Shown: positions 12,929 through 24,545, counted from the stretch's first letter. The stretch is DNA of 64,000 nt from Calliopsis andreniformis (GCF_051401765.1 NW_027480422.1:25686001-25750000); one strand, 5' to 3'. The notes: generated from the letters alone by a model not told the origin. Numbers and translations are program-made.

Positions 12929-13844
12929 ACACTAGGGCGTTGCTCAACCACATCGAATAGCTACGGCCCTAGAAGACAGCGCCATAACTATAAAATACAA
13001 TATAAATACAACATTCTATCCATCGTATAAAACGAATAATTGCAACCAGTCTGATAGTTATGGTCATTTCTACGTTCCGGGCAACCTAGGCTTCACCATA
13101 GGACGTAGCTCCACCAGATCGAATAGTTAGGGCCTAAGGAGTCAATGCCAGAAGCATAAAATACGATATATGTACAACAGTTTTTCCATCGCATAAAATG
13201 AGTAATTGCAACCAGTGTGAAAGGTATGGTCATTTCTACGTTCCGGGCAACCTAGGCTTCACTCTAGGGCGTTTCTGCACCACAGCGAATAGCTACGGCC
13301 TTAGAAGTCAACGCCTGAAGCATAAAATATAATATAAGTACAACAGTTTTTCCATCGTATAACAGGAATAATTGCAACCAGTGTGAAAGACATGGTCATT
13401 TCTACGATCCCGGCAACCTAGGCTTAACTCCAGGGCGTTGCTCCTCCAGATCGAATAGCTAGGGACTTTGAATACAACGCCAGAAGCATAAAATACAATA
13501 AAAATGCAACAGCTTTTCCATAGTGTAACAGGAAAGCTGCAACCAGTGTGAAAGGACTGGTCATTTCTATGTTCCGGGTGACCTAGGCTTCACTCTAGGG
13601 CATTGCTCCACCAGATGGAATAGCTAGGGACTTAGAAATCAACGCCAGAAGAACAAAATACAACATAAGTACAACAGTTTTTCCATCGTACAAAATGTAT
13701 AATTGCGAGAAGTGTGAAGGTAATGGTCATTTCTACGTTCCGGGCAACCTAGGCTTCACTCTAGGGCGTTGCTACACCACATCGAATAGTTAGGTCCTTA
13801 GAAGTCAATGCCAGAAGCATAAAATGCCATATAAATACAACAGT
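12929..13844 (+). repeat. Alpha-path block, copy 2
   Basis: Collinear with 7785-8700: GCCCTAGAAGACAGC, ACATTCTATCCATCG, ACCATAGGACGTAGC, GATCCCGGCAACC, TTAACTCCAGG, ACAGGAAAGCTGC and GCGAGAAGTGTGAAGG in the same order. Its upstream flank (12773-12928) instead matches the beta copy at 10449, so the two histories meet inside this region. Confidence 0.8.
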
Positions 13845-14549
13845 TGTTCCACTGTATAATATGAATAACTGCAAACAGTGTGGAAGTAATGGCCACTTCT
13901 ACGTTCCGGGCAACCTAGGCTTCACACTAGGGCGTTGCTCAACCACATCGAATAGCTACGGCCCTAGAAGACAGCGCCATAACTATAAAATACAATATAA
14001 ATACAACATTCTATCCATGGTATAAAACGAATAATTGCAACCAGTCTGATAGTTATGGTCATTTCTACGTTCCGGGCAACCTAGGCTTCACCATAGGACG
14101 TAGCTCCACCAGATCGAATAGTTAGGGCCTAAGGAGTCAATGCCAGAAGCATAAAATACGATATATGTACAACAGTTTTTCCATCGCATAAAATGAGTAA
14201 TTGCAACCAGTGTGAAAGGTATGGTCATTTCTACGTTCCGGGCAACCTAGGCTTCACTCTAGGGCGTTTCTCCACCACATCGAATAGCTATGGCCTTAGA
14301 AGTCAACGCCTGAAGCATAAAATATAATATAAGTACAACAGTTTTTCCATCGTATAACAGGAATAATTGCAACCAGTGTGAAAGACATGGTCATTTCTAC
14401 GATCCCGGCAACCTAGGCTTCACTCTAGGGCGTTGCTCCACCACTTCGAATAGCTACGGCCTTAGGAGTCAACGCCAGCGGCATAAAATACAAAATAAAT
14501 ACAACAGTTTCTCCATCGTATAAAAAGAATAATTGCAACCAGTGTGAAA
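13845..14549 (+). repeat. Beta-path block, copy 2
   Basis: Follows the alpha copy directly. GCCCTAGAAGACAGC lies at 13961, 995 bp (6 monomers minus 1 bp) after the same string in the alpha copy. It continues to GCTCCACCACTTCGAATAG and GCCAGCGGCATAAAATAC as at 11110-11160. Similarity to the beta copy 1 ends about 14549. Confidence 0.8.
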
Positions 14550-14573
14550 GTAATGGTCATTTCTACGTTCCGG

Positions 14574-14602
14574 GCAACCTAGGCTTCACCCTAGGGCGTT
14601 GC
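14574..14602 (+). other. Bulged inverted repeat / potential hairpin (exemplar)
   Basis: The left arm GCAACCTAG (14574-14582) pairs with the right arm CTAGGGCGTTGC (14591-14602): nine base pairs with a 3-nt bulge on the right and an 8-nt loop. The arrangement is in the consensus, so it recurs in a large share of the monomers on either strand. The right arm can alternatively pair further downstream, because GGCGTTG (14595-14601) is complementary to CAACGCC (14636-14642) of the next monomer across a 34-bp loop. Confidence 0.65.
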
Positions 14603-14643
14603 TCCACCAGATCGATTAGTTAGGGCCTTAGAAGTCAACGCCA

Positions 14644-14703
14644 GAAGCATAAAATACACAATAAATACAACAGTTTTTCCCTTGTATAACAGGAGTAATT
14701 GCA
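14644..14703 (+). other. AT-rich sub-domain of the monomer (exemplar)
   Basis: This corresponds to consensus positions 41-100. In the consensus only 14 of 60 bases are G/C, against 53 of 106 in the rest. It contains GCATAAAATAC, an ATAAATAC-type segment, a T5 tract in CAGTTTTTCC, and GAATAATTGCA or its variants. It is also the most variable part between monomers: ACAATATAAATAC, ACAATAAAAATAC, ACGATATATGTAC and ACAAAATAAATAG alternate. A/T runs of this kind commonly favour nucleosome edges or bent DNA; that role is inference. Confidence 0.75.
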
Positions 14704-14720
14704 AACAGTGTGAAAGATAT

Positions 14721-14769
14721 GGTCATTTCTACGTTCCGGGCATCCTAGGCTTCACTCTAGGGCATTGCT
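14721..14769 (+). other. Conserved core of the monomer (exemplar)
   Basis: This corresponds to consensus positions about 118-166, from GGTCATTTC through CCTAGGCTTCACTCTAGGG to the terminal GTTGCT. It is the longest stretch that stays nearly the same in most monomers across 64 kb, including the diverged ends. Common changes are single: TACATTCC, TTCCAGGC, CATCCTAGG, GGCATTG. It includes an AvrII-type palindrome CCTAGG and the inverted repeat annotated separately. Constraint, or simply the region over which exchange is most efficient, could explain it. Confidence 0.75.
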
Positions 14770-15407
14770 CCACCACATCGATTAGATACGGCCTTAGAAG
14801 TCAATGCCATAACTATAAAAAACAATATAAATACAACAGTTTTTCCATCGTATAACAAGAATAATTGCAGCCAGTGTGAAAGTGATGGCCATTTCTACAT
14901 TCCGGGCAACCTAGTCTTCACTCTAGGGCGTTGGTCCACCAGGTCGAATAGTTAGGGCCTCAGAAAACAACTCCAGACGCAAAAAATACAATATAAGTAC
15001 AACAGTTTTTCCACGGTATAAAACGAATAATTGCAACCAGTATGAGAGTTATGGTCAGTTCTACGTTCCGGGCAACCTAGGCTTCACCCTAGGGCGTTGC
15101 TCCACCAGATCGAATAGTTAGGGCCTAAGAAGACAACGCCAGAAGCATAAAATACAATAGAAATACAACAGTTTTTCCATCGTACAACAGGAGTAATTGT
15201 AATCAGTGTGAAAGGTATGGTCATTTCTACGTTCCGGGCAACCTAGGCTTCACTCTAGCTCATTGCTCCACCACATCGAATAGCTACGGCCTTAGAAGTC
15301 AACGCCATAACTATAAAAAACGATATAAATGCAACAGTTTTTTCATTGTATAAAATGAATAATTGCAAACAGAGTGGAGGTAATGGTCATTTGTACTTTC
15401 CGGACAA

Positions 15408-17232
15408 CCTAGGCTTCACTCTAGGGCGTTTCTCCACCACATCGAATAGCTACGGCCTTAGAAGTCAACGTCTGAAGCATAAAATATAATATAAATACTA
15501 CAGTTTTTCCATCGTATAACAGGAATAATTGCAACCAGTGTGAAAGACATGGTCATTTCTACGTTCCGGGCAACCTAGGCTTCACTCTAGGTCGTTGCTC
15601 CACCACATCGAATAGCTCCGGCCTTAGGAGTCAACGCCAGAGGCATAAAATACAAAATAAATACAACAGCTTTTCCATCGTATAACAAGAATAATTGAAA
15701 CCAGTGTGAAAGTGATGGTCATTTCTACGTTCCGGGCAACCTAGGCTTCACTCTAGGGCGTTGCTCAACCACATCGAATAGCTAGGGCCTTAGAAGTCAA
15801 CGCCATAACTATAAAATACAATAAAAATACAACAGCTTTTCCATCGTATAAAATGTATAATTGCAAGGACTGTGAAGGCAATGGTCATTTCTACGTTCCG
15901 GGCAACCTAGGCTTCACTCTAGAGCGTTGCTTCACCAGATCGAATAGTTAGGGCCTTAGATGTCAACGCCAGAAGCATAAAATACAAAATAAATAGAACA
16001 GTTTTTCCATTGTATAAAACGAATAATTGCAACCAGTGTGAAAGTTATGGTCATTTCTACGTTTCGGGCAACCTAGGCTTCGCTCTAGGGACTTGCTCCA
16101 CCAGATCGAATAGCTAGGGACTTAGAAGTCAACGCCAGAGGCATAAAATAGAATAAAAATGCAACAGTTTTTCCATCGTATAACATGAATAACTGCAACC
16201 AGTGTGAAAGTACTGGTCATTTTTATGTTCCCGGAGACATAGGCTTCACTCTAGGGCGTTGCTCCACCACATCGAATGGCTACGGCCTTAGAAGTCAACG
16301 CCATAACTATAAAAAACAATATAAATACAACAGTTCTTCCATTGTATAAAATGAATAATTGCAACCAGAGTGAAGGTGATGGTCATTTCTACGTCCCGGG
16401 CAACCTAGGCTTCACTCTAGGGCGTTGCTCCACCAGATCGAATAGCTAGGGACTTAGAAGTCAACGCTAGAAGCATAAAAAAAAAGAAAAATACAACAGC
16501 TTTTCAATCGTGTAAAACGAATAATTGCAACCAGTATGAAAGCTATGGTCATTTATACGTTCCGGGCAACCTAGGCTTCACTCTAGGGCATTGTCCGACC
16601 AGATCGAATAGTTAGGGCCTAAGAAGTCAACGCCAGAAGCATAAAATACAATATAAATACAACAGCTCTTCCATCGTATATAATGTATATTTGCAAACAG
16701 TGTGAAAGTAAAGGTCATTTCTACGTACCGGGCAACCTAGGTTTCGCTGTAGGGCGCTGCTCCGCCAGTTCGAAAAGCTAGGGACTTAGAAGTCAACCCC
16801 AGAAGCATAAAATACAATAAAAATGCAACAGTTTTTCCATCGTATAACAGGAAAGCTGCAACCAGTGTGAAAGTACTGGTCATTTCTATGTTCCGGGTAA
16901 CCTAGGCTTCATTCTAGGGCGTTGCTCCACCAGATCGAATAGCTAGGGACTTAGAATTCAACGCCACAAGAATAAAATACAACATGGGTACCACAGTATT
17001 TCCATCTTATAAAATGTATAATTGCGAGAATTGTGAAGGTAATGGTCATTTCTACGTTCCGGGCAACCTAGGCTTCACTCTAGGGCGTGGCTTCACCAGA
17101 TCGAATAGTTAGGGCCTAAGAAGTCAACGCCAGAAGCATAAAATACACAATAAATACAACAGTTTTTCCCTTGTATAACAGGAATAATTGCAACCAGTGT
17201 GAAAGCTATGGTCATTTCTACGTTCCGGGCAA
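15408..17232 (+). repeat. 11-mer higher-order repeat, copy 1
   Basis: Eleven monomers whose order repeats at an offset of 1825 bp (11 x 166 minus 1). Markers are ATAAATACTACAG, CTAGGTCGTTGCTCC, GCAAGGACTGTGAAGG, CGCTCTAGGGACTTGCTCC, TTTTTATGTTCCCGGAG, GTATATAATGTATATTTGC, ACAGGAAAGCTGCAACC and GGCGTGGCTTCACC, in that order. Only a few substitutions separate the copies, including the A9 run at 16477-16485. Confidence 0.88.
16477..16485 (+). repeat. A9 homopolymer run
   Basis: In copy 1 of the 11-mer the segment after GCAT reads nine A then G, where copy 2 (about 18301) has AAAATAAAA. A single T-to-A substitution therefore created the run, with no length change. Confidence 0.7.
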
Positions 17233-19065
17233 CCTAGGCTTCACTCTAGGGCGTTTCTCCACCACATCGAATAGCTGCGGCCTTAGAAGTCAACGTCTGA
17301 AGCATAAAATATAATATAAATACTACAGTTTTTCCATCGTATAACAGGAATAATTGCAACCAGTGTGAAAGACATGGTCATTTCTACGTTCCGGGCAACC
17401 TAGGCTTCACTCTAGGTCGTTGCTCCACCACATCGAATAGCTCCGGCCTTAGGAGTCAACGCCAGAGGCATAAAATACAAAATAAATACAACAGCTTTTC
17501 CATCGTATAACAAGAATAATTAAAACCAGTGTGAAAGTGATGGTCATTTCTACGTTCCGGGCAACCTAGGCTTCACTCTAGGGCGTTGCTCAACCACATC
17601 GAATAGCTAGGGCCTTAGAAGTCAACGCCATAACTATAAAATACAATAAAAATACAACAGCTTTTCCATCGTATAAAATGTATAATTGCAAGGACTGTGA
17701 AGGCAATGGTCATTTCTACGTTCCGGGCAACCTAGGCTTCACTCTAGAGCGTTGCTTCACCAGATCGAATAGTTAGGGCCTTAGATGTCAACGCCAGAAG
17801 CATAAAATACAAAATAAATAGAACAGTTTTTCCATTGTATAAAACGAATAATTGCAACCAGTGTGAAAGTTATGGTCATTTCTACGTTTCGGGCAACCTA
17901 GGCTTCGCTCTAGGGACTTGCTCCACCAGATCGAATAGCTAGGGACTTAGAAGTCAACGCCAGAGGCATAAAATAGAATAAAAATGCAACAGTTTTTCCA
18001 TCGTATAACATGAATAACTGCAACCAGTGTGAAAGTACTGCTCATTTTTATGTTCCCGGAGACATAGGCTTCACTCTAGGGCGTTGCTCCACCACATCGA
18101 ATGGCTACGGCCTTAGAAGTCAACGTCATAACTATAAAAAACAATATAAATACAACAGTTCTTCCATTGTATAAAATGAATAATTGCAACCAGAGTGAAG
18201 GTGATGGTCATTTCTACGTCCCGGGCAACCTAGGCTTCACTCTAGGGCGTTGCTCCACCAGATCGAATAGCTAGGGACTTAGAAGTCAACGCTAGAAGCA
18301 TAAAATAAAAGAAAAATACAACAGCTTTTCAATCGTGTAAAACGAATAATTGCAACCAGTATGAAAGCTATGGTCATTTATACGTTCCGGGCAACCTAGG
18401 CTTCACTCTAGGGCATTGTCCGACCAGATCGAATAGTTAGGGCCTAAGAAGTCAACGCCAGAAGCATAAAATACAATATAAATACAACAGCTCTTCCATC
18501 GTATATAATGTATATTTGCAAACAGTGTGAAAGTAAAGGTCATTTCTACGTACCGGGCAACCTAGGTTTCGCTGTAGGGCGCTGCTCCGCCAGATCGAAA
18601 AGCTAGGGACTTAGAAGTCAACCCCAGAAGCATAAAATACAATAAAAATGCAACAGTTTTTCCATCGTATAACAGGAAAGCTGCAACCAGTGTGAAAGTA
18701 CTGGTCATTTCTATGTTCCGGGTAACCTAGGCTTCATTCTAGGGCGTTGCTCCACCAGATCGAATAGCTAGGGACTTAGAATTCAACGCCACAAGAATAA
18801 AACACAACATGGGTACCACAGTATTTCCATCTTATAAAATGTATAATTGCGAGAATTGTGAAGGTAATGGTCATTTCTACGTTCCGGGCAACCTAGGCTT
18901 CACTCTAGGGCGTGGCTTCACCAGATCGAATAGTTAGGGCCTAAGAAGTCAACGCCAGAAGCATAAAATACACAATAAATACAACAGTTTTTCCCTTGTA
19001 TAACAGGAATAATTGCAACCAGTGTGAAAGCTATGGTCATTTCTACGTTCCGGGCAACCTAGGCT
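17233..19065 (+). repeat. 11-mer higher-order repeat, copy 2
   Basis: Second copy of the 11-mer, with the same marker order as 15408-17232. Differences noticed include CTGCGG for CTACGG near 17277, AATTAAAACC for AATTGAAACC near 17520, and GTACTGCTC for GTACTGGTC near 18037. It ends inside a conserved core at about 19060-19070, where the sequence switches to the 14-mer series (CACTCTGGGGCGTTGCTCAACC). Confidence 0.88.
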
Positions 19066-21185
19066 TCACTCTGGGGCGTTGCTCAACCATATCGAATAGT
19101 TAGGGCCCAAGAACTTAACGCCAGAAGCGTAAAGTACAATAAAAATACAACAGCTTTTCCATCGTATAAAACGTATAATTGCAACCAGTGTGAAAGTTAT
19201 GGTCATTTCTACGTTCCGGGCAACCTCGGCTTGACTCCAGGTCGTTGCTCCACCAGGTCGAATAGTTAGGGCCTTAGAAGTCACCGCCCGAAGCATAAAA
19301 TACAATAAAGGTACAATAGTTTTTCCATCGTATAAAATGAATAATTGCAAACACTGTGAAGGTACTGGTCATTTCTACATTCCGGGTAACCTAGGCTTCA
19401 CTTTAGGGCGTTGCTCCGCCAGATCGAATAGTTAGGGCCTTAGAAGTCAACGCCCGAAGCATAAAAGACAAAATAAATAGAACAGTTTTTCCATTGTATA
19501 AAACGAATAATTGCAACCAGTGTGAAAGTACTGGTCATTTCTACATTCCAGGCAACCTAGGCCTCACTCTAGGGCGTTGCTCCACCAGATCGAATAGCTA
19601 GGGACTTAGAAGTCAACGCCAGAAGCATAAAATACAATATAAGTACAACAGTTTTTCCATCGTATAAAATGAATAATTGCAACCAGTGTGAAGGTAATGG
19701 TCATTTCTACGTTTCGGGCAACCTAGGCTTCACTCTAGGGCGTTGCTCCATCACATCGAATAGCTACGGCCTTAGAAGTCAACGCCTGAAGCATAAAATA
19801 TAACATAAATACAACAGTTTTTCCATCGTATAACAGGGATAATTGCAACCTGTGTGAAAGTAATGGTCATTACTACGTTCCGGGCAACCTAGGCATCACT
19901 CTTGGGCGTTGTGCCACCAGATCGAATAGTTAGGGCCTAAGAATTCAACGCCGGAAGCATAAAATACGATATAAATACAACAGTTTTTCCACCGTATAAA
20001 ACGAATAATTGCAACCAGTATGCAAGTTATGGTCATTTCTACGTTCCGGGCAACCTAGGCCTCACACTAGGGCGTTGCTCCACCAGATCGGATAGTTAGG
20101 GCCTAAGAACTCAACGCCAGAAGCATAAAATACGACATATGTACAACAGTTTCTCCACCATATAAAACGAATAATTGCAACCAGTGTGAAGGTAATGGTC
20201 ATTTCTACGTTCCGGGCAACCTCGGCTTCACTCTAGGGCGGTGCTCCACCAGGTCGAATAGTTAGGGCCTAAGAAGTGAACGCAAGAAGCATAAAATACA
20301 AAATAAATACAACAGATTTTCCATCGTATAACTGGAGTAATTGCAACCAGTGTGAAAGTAATGGTCATTTCTACGTTCCGGGCAACCTAGGCTTCACTCT
20401 AGGGCGTTGGTCCACCAGATCCAATAGTTAGGGCCTAAGAAGTCAACGCCTGAAGCATAAAATACGATATAAATACAACAGTTTTTCCTTCGTATAAAAC
20501 GAATAATGGCAACCAGTGTGAAAGTTATGGTCATTTCTACGTTCCGGGCAACCTAGGCTTCACTCTAGATCGTTGCTCCACCAGATCGAATAGTTAGGGC
20601 CTTAGAAGTCAACGCCCGGAGCATAAAATACAATAAAGGTACAATAGTTTTTCCATCGTATAAAATGAATAATTGCAAACAGTGTGAAGGTACTGGTCAT
20701 TTCTACATTCCGGGTAACCTTGGCTTCACTCTAGGGCGTTTCTCCACCACATCGAATAGCTACGCCCTTAGAAGTCAACGCCTGAAGCATAAAATATTAT
20801 ATAAGTACAACAGTTTTTCCGTCGTATAACAGGAATAATTGCAACCAGTGTGAAAGGCATGGTCATTTCTACGTTCCAGGCAACCTAGGCTTCACTCTAG
20901 GGCGTTGCTCCACCACATCGAATAGCTACGGCCTTAGGAGTCAACGCCAGAGGCATAAAATGCAAAATAAATACAACAGTTTTTCGATCGTATAACAAGA
21001 ATAATTGCAACCAGTGTGATAGTTATGGTCATTTCTACGTTCCGGGCAACCCAGGCTGCACTCTAGGGCGCTCCTCCGCCAGATCGAATAGCTAGGTCCT
21101 TAGAAGTCAACGCCAGAAGCATAAAATACAATATAAATACAACAGCTTTTCCATCGTATAAAATGAATAATTGCAAACAGCGTGA
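19066..21185 (+). repeat. 14-mer higher-order repeat, interrupted leading copy
   Basis: Collinear with 22885 onward at an offset of 3819 bp, sharing CTCGGCTTGACTCCAGGTCG, GGGTAACCTAGGCTTCACTT, GTCATTACTACG, ACGACATATGTACAACAG, GTATAACTGGAG and AAATATTATATAAG in order. Near 21000-21015 one monomer present in the later copies (equivalent to about 22495-22660) is absent. After about 21185 it breaks off into a different block. It has a few more differences than the later copies have from each other. Confidence 0.85.
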
Positions 21186-22221
21186 AAGTGATGGTCATTT
21201 CTGCATTCCGGGCAACCTAGGCTTCACTCTAGGGCGTTGCTCCTCCAGATAGAATAGTTAGGGCCCAGGAAGTCAACGCCAGAAGCATAAAATACAATAA
21301 AATTTACAACAGTTTTTCACTTGTATAACAGGAATAATTGCAACCAGTGTGAAAGCTATGGTCATTTCTACGTACCGGGCAATCTAGGCTTCACTCTAGG
21401 ACGTTGCTCCACCACATCGAATAGTTAGGGCATCAGAAGTCCATGCCAGAAGCATAAAATACGATATATGTACAACAGTTTTTCCATCGTGTAAAACGAA
21501 TAATTGCAACCAGTGTGAAAGTAATAGCCATTTCTACGTTGCGGGCATCCTAGACTTAACTCTGAGGCATTGCTACACCAGATCGAATACATAGGGCCTT
21601 AGAAGCCAACGCCAGAAGTATAATGTACATTAAAAATTCAACAGTTTGTCCATCGTATAACAGGAATAATTGCCTCCAGTGTGAAAGTGATGGTCATTTC
21701 TGCATTCCGCGCAACCTAGACTTCACTCTAGGGCGTTGCTCCTCCAGATAGAATAGTTAGGGCCCAGGAAGTCAACGCCAGAAGCATAAAATACAATATA
21801 AATACAACAGTTTGTCACTTGTATAACAGGAATAATTGCAACCAGTGTGAAAGCTATGGTCATTACTACGTTCCGGGCAACCTAGGCTTCACTCTAGGGC
21901 GTTGCTCCACCACAGCGAATAGCTGCGGCCTTAGAAGTCAACGCCAGAAGCATAAAATACAATATAAATACAACAGTTTTTCAATCGTATAACAGGAATA
22001 ACTGCAAACTGTGTGAAAAATATGGTCATTTGTACGTTATGGGCATCCTAGGCTTCACTCTAGGGCATTGCTCCACCACATCGAATAGCTACTGCCTTAG
22101 AAGTCAACGCCATAACTATAAAAAACAATATAAATACAACAGTTTCTCCATTGTATAAAATGAATAATTGCAAACAGTGTGGAGGTAATGGTCATTTCTA
22201 CTTTCCGGGCAACCTAGGCTT
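21186..22221 (+). repeat. Foreign satellite block between 14-mer copies
   Basis: About six monomers of the type with CATTTCTGCATTCCG and GCTCCTCCAGATAGAATAG, otherwise characteristic of the 26-mer and 21-mer regions (33.6, 42.6 and 46.1 kb). A 3-monomer duplication is visible: CTGCATTCCG at 21201 and again at 21700 (offset 499). The end has CTACTGCCTTAG and GTGGAGGTAATGG, as at 44.75 kb. This accounts for the 23-monomer instead of 14-monomer spacing of the first two 14-mer copies. Confidence 0.8.
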
Positions 22222-24545
22222 CACTCTAGGGCGTTTCTCCACCACATCGAATAGCTACGCCCTTAGAAGTCAACGCCTGAAGCATAAAATATTATATAAG
22301 TACAACAGTTTTTCCGTCGTATAACAGGAATAATTGCAACCAGTGTGAAAGGCATGGTCATTTCTACGTTCCAGGCAACCTAGGCTTCACTCTAGGGCTT
22401 TGCTCCACCACATCGAATAGCTACGGCCTTAGGAGTCAACGCCAGAGGCATAAAATGCAAAATAAATACAACAGTTTTTCGATCGTATAACAAGAATAAT
22501 TGCAGCCAGTGTGAAAGTGATGGTCATTTCTACATTCCGGGCAACCTAGGCTACACTCTAGGGCGTTGCTCCGCCAGATCGAATAGATAGGGCCTAAGAA
22601 GTCAACGCCAGAAGCATAAAATACAATATAAATAGAACAGTTTTTCCATTGTATAAAACGAATAATTGCAACCAGTGTGATAGTTATGGTCATTTCTACG
22701 TTCCGGGCAACCCAGGCTGCACTCTAGGGCGCTCCTCCGCCAGATCGAATAGCTAGGTCCTTAGAAGTCAACGCCAGAAGCATAAAATACAATATAAATA
22801 CAACAGCTTTTCCATCGTATAAAATGAATAATTGCAAACAGCGTGAAAGTAATGGTCATTTCTACGTTCCGGGCAACCTAGGCTTCACTCTGGGGCGTTG
22901 CTCAACCATATCGAATAGTTAGGGCCCAAGAACTTAACGCCAGAAGCGTAAAGTACAATAAAAATACAACAGCTTTTCCATCGTATAAAACGTATAATTG
23001 CAACCAGTGTGAAAGTTATGGTCATTTCTACGTTCCGGGCAACCTCGGCTTGACTCCAGGTCGTTGCTCCACCAGGTCGAATAGTTAGGGCCTTAGAAGT
23101 CACAGCCCGAAGCATAAAATACAATAAAGGTACAATAGTTTTTCCATCGTATAAAATGAATAATTGCAAACACTGTGAAGGTACTGGTCATTTCTACATT
23201 CCGGGTAACCTAGGCTTCACTTTAGGGCGTTGCTCCGCCAGATCGAATAGTTAGGGCCTTAGAAGTCAACGCCCGAAGCATAAAAGACAAAATAAATAGA
23301 ACAGTTTTTCCATTGTATAAAACGAATAATTGCAACCAGTGTGAAAGTACTGGTCATTTCTACATTCCAAGCAACCTAGGCCTCACTCTAGGGCGTTGCT
23401 CCACCAGATCGAATAGCTAGGGACTTAGAAGTCAACGCCAGAAGCATAAAATACAATATAAGTACAACAGTTTTTCCATCGTATAAAATGAATAATTGCA
23501 ACCAGTGTGAAGGTAATGGTCATTTCTACGTTTCGGGCAACCTAGGCTTCACTCTAGGGCGTTGCTCCATCACATCGAATAGCTACGGCCTTAGAAGTCA
23601 ACGCCTGAAGCATAAAATATAACATAAATACAACAGTTTTTCCATCGTATAACAGGGATAATTGCAACCTGTGTGAAAGTAATGGTCATTACTACGTTCC
23701 GGGCAACCTAGGCATCACTCTTGGGCGTTGTGCCACCAGATCGAATAGTTAGGGCCTAAGAGTTCAACGCCGGAAGCATAAAATACGATATAAATACAAC
23801 AGTTTTTCCACCGTATAAAACGAATAATTGCAACCAGTATGCAAGTTATGGTCATTTCTACGTTCCGGGCAACCTAGGCCTCACACTAGGGCGTTGCTCC
23901 ACCAGATCGGATAGTTAGGGCCTAAGAACTCAACGCCAGAAGCATAAAATACGACATATGTACAACAGTTTCTCCACCATATAAAACGAATAATTGCAAC
24001 CAGTGTGAAGGTAATGGTCATTTCTACGTTTCGGGCAACCTCGGCTTCACTCTAGGGCGGTGCTCCACCAGGTCGAATAGTTAGGGCCTAAGAAGTGAAC
24101 GCAAGAAGCATAAAATACAAAATAGATACAACAGATTTTCCATCGTATAACTGGAGTAATTGCAACCAGTGTGAAAGTAATGGTCATTTCTACGTTCCGG
24201 GCAACCTAGGCTTCACTCTAGGGCGTTGGTCCACCAGATCCAATAGTTAGGGCCTAAGAAGTCAACGCCTGAAGCATAAAATACGATATAAATACAACAG
24301 TTTTTCCTTCGTATAAAACGAATAATGGCAACCAGTGTGAAAGTTATGGTCATTTCTACGTTCCGGGCAACCTAGGCTTCACTCTAGATCGTTGCTCCAC
24401 CAGATCGAATAGTTAGGGCCTTAGAAGTCAACGCCCGGAGCATAAAATACAATAAAGGTACAATAGTTTTTCCATCGTATAAAATGAATAATTGCAAACA
24501 GTGTGAAGGTACTGGTCATTTCTACATTCCGGGTAACCTTGGCTT
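22222..24545 (+). repeat. 14-mer higher-order repeat, unit 1
   Basis: 2324 bp, exactly 14 x 166. It starts near GGCGTTTCTCCACCACATCG followed by CTACGCCCTTAG and AAATATTATATAAG. The unit repeats twice more with the same monomer order. Against unit 2 I noticed only a handful of differences, for example TTCCAAGCAACC for TTCCAGGCAACC near 23366 and GTTTCGGGC for GTTCCGGGC near 24028. Confidence 0.93.

Larger units (their letters stand above)
14604..14769 (+). repeat. Exemplar 166-bp monomer
   Basis: One complete monomer in the phase used here, beginning CCACCAGATCG and ending GGGCATTGCT just before the next CCACCACATCG at 14770. In order it holds a GC-moderate head with TTAGGGCC and CAACGCC, an AT-rich middle, a spacer with GCAAACAGTGTGAAAG, and the conserved core. 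It differs from the consensus at a few places (for example GATTAG for GAATAG, CATCCTAGG for CAACCTAGG, GGCATTG for GGCGTTG). It serves as a coordinate reference for the sub-domains. Confidence 0.9.
14550..15407 (+). repeat. Satellite mosaic before the 11-mer
   Basis: About five monomers of mixed type. GCCTCAGAAAACAACTCC near 14953 is a relative of a motif later found in the 26-mer (33225, 37542). The end (15178-15407) is a shortened version of 7048-7440. Confidence 0.75.

Noticed and set aside
14721..14745. CENP-B box resemblance in TTTCTACGTTCCGGG
   Set aside because: The essential core pattern TTCG-N4-A-N2-CGGG is not met: the sequence has TTCT, the spacing to CGGG is one base short, and the required A is absent. 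No better match was seen on either strand.
15118..15128. TTAGGGCCTAA as an operator-like palindrome
   Set aside because: It is an 11-bp odd palindrome present only in monomers with the CCTAAG variant. The equally common CCTTAG variant destroys it, so there is no sign that symmetry is maintained.
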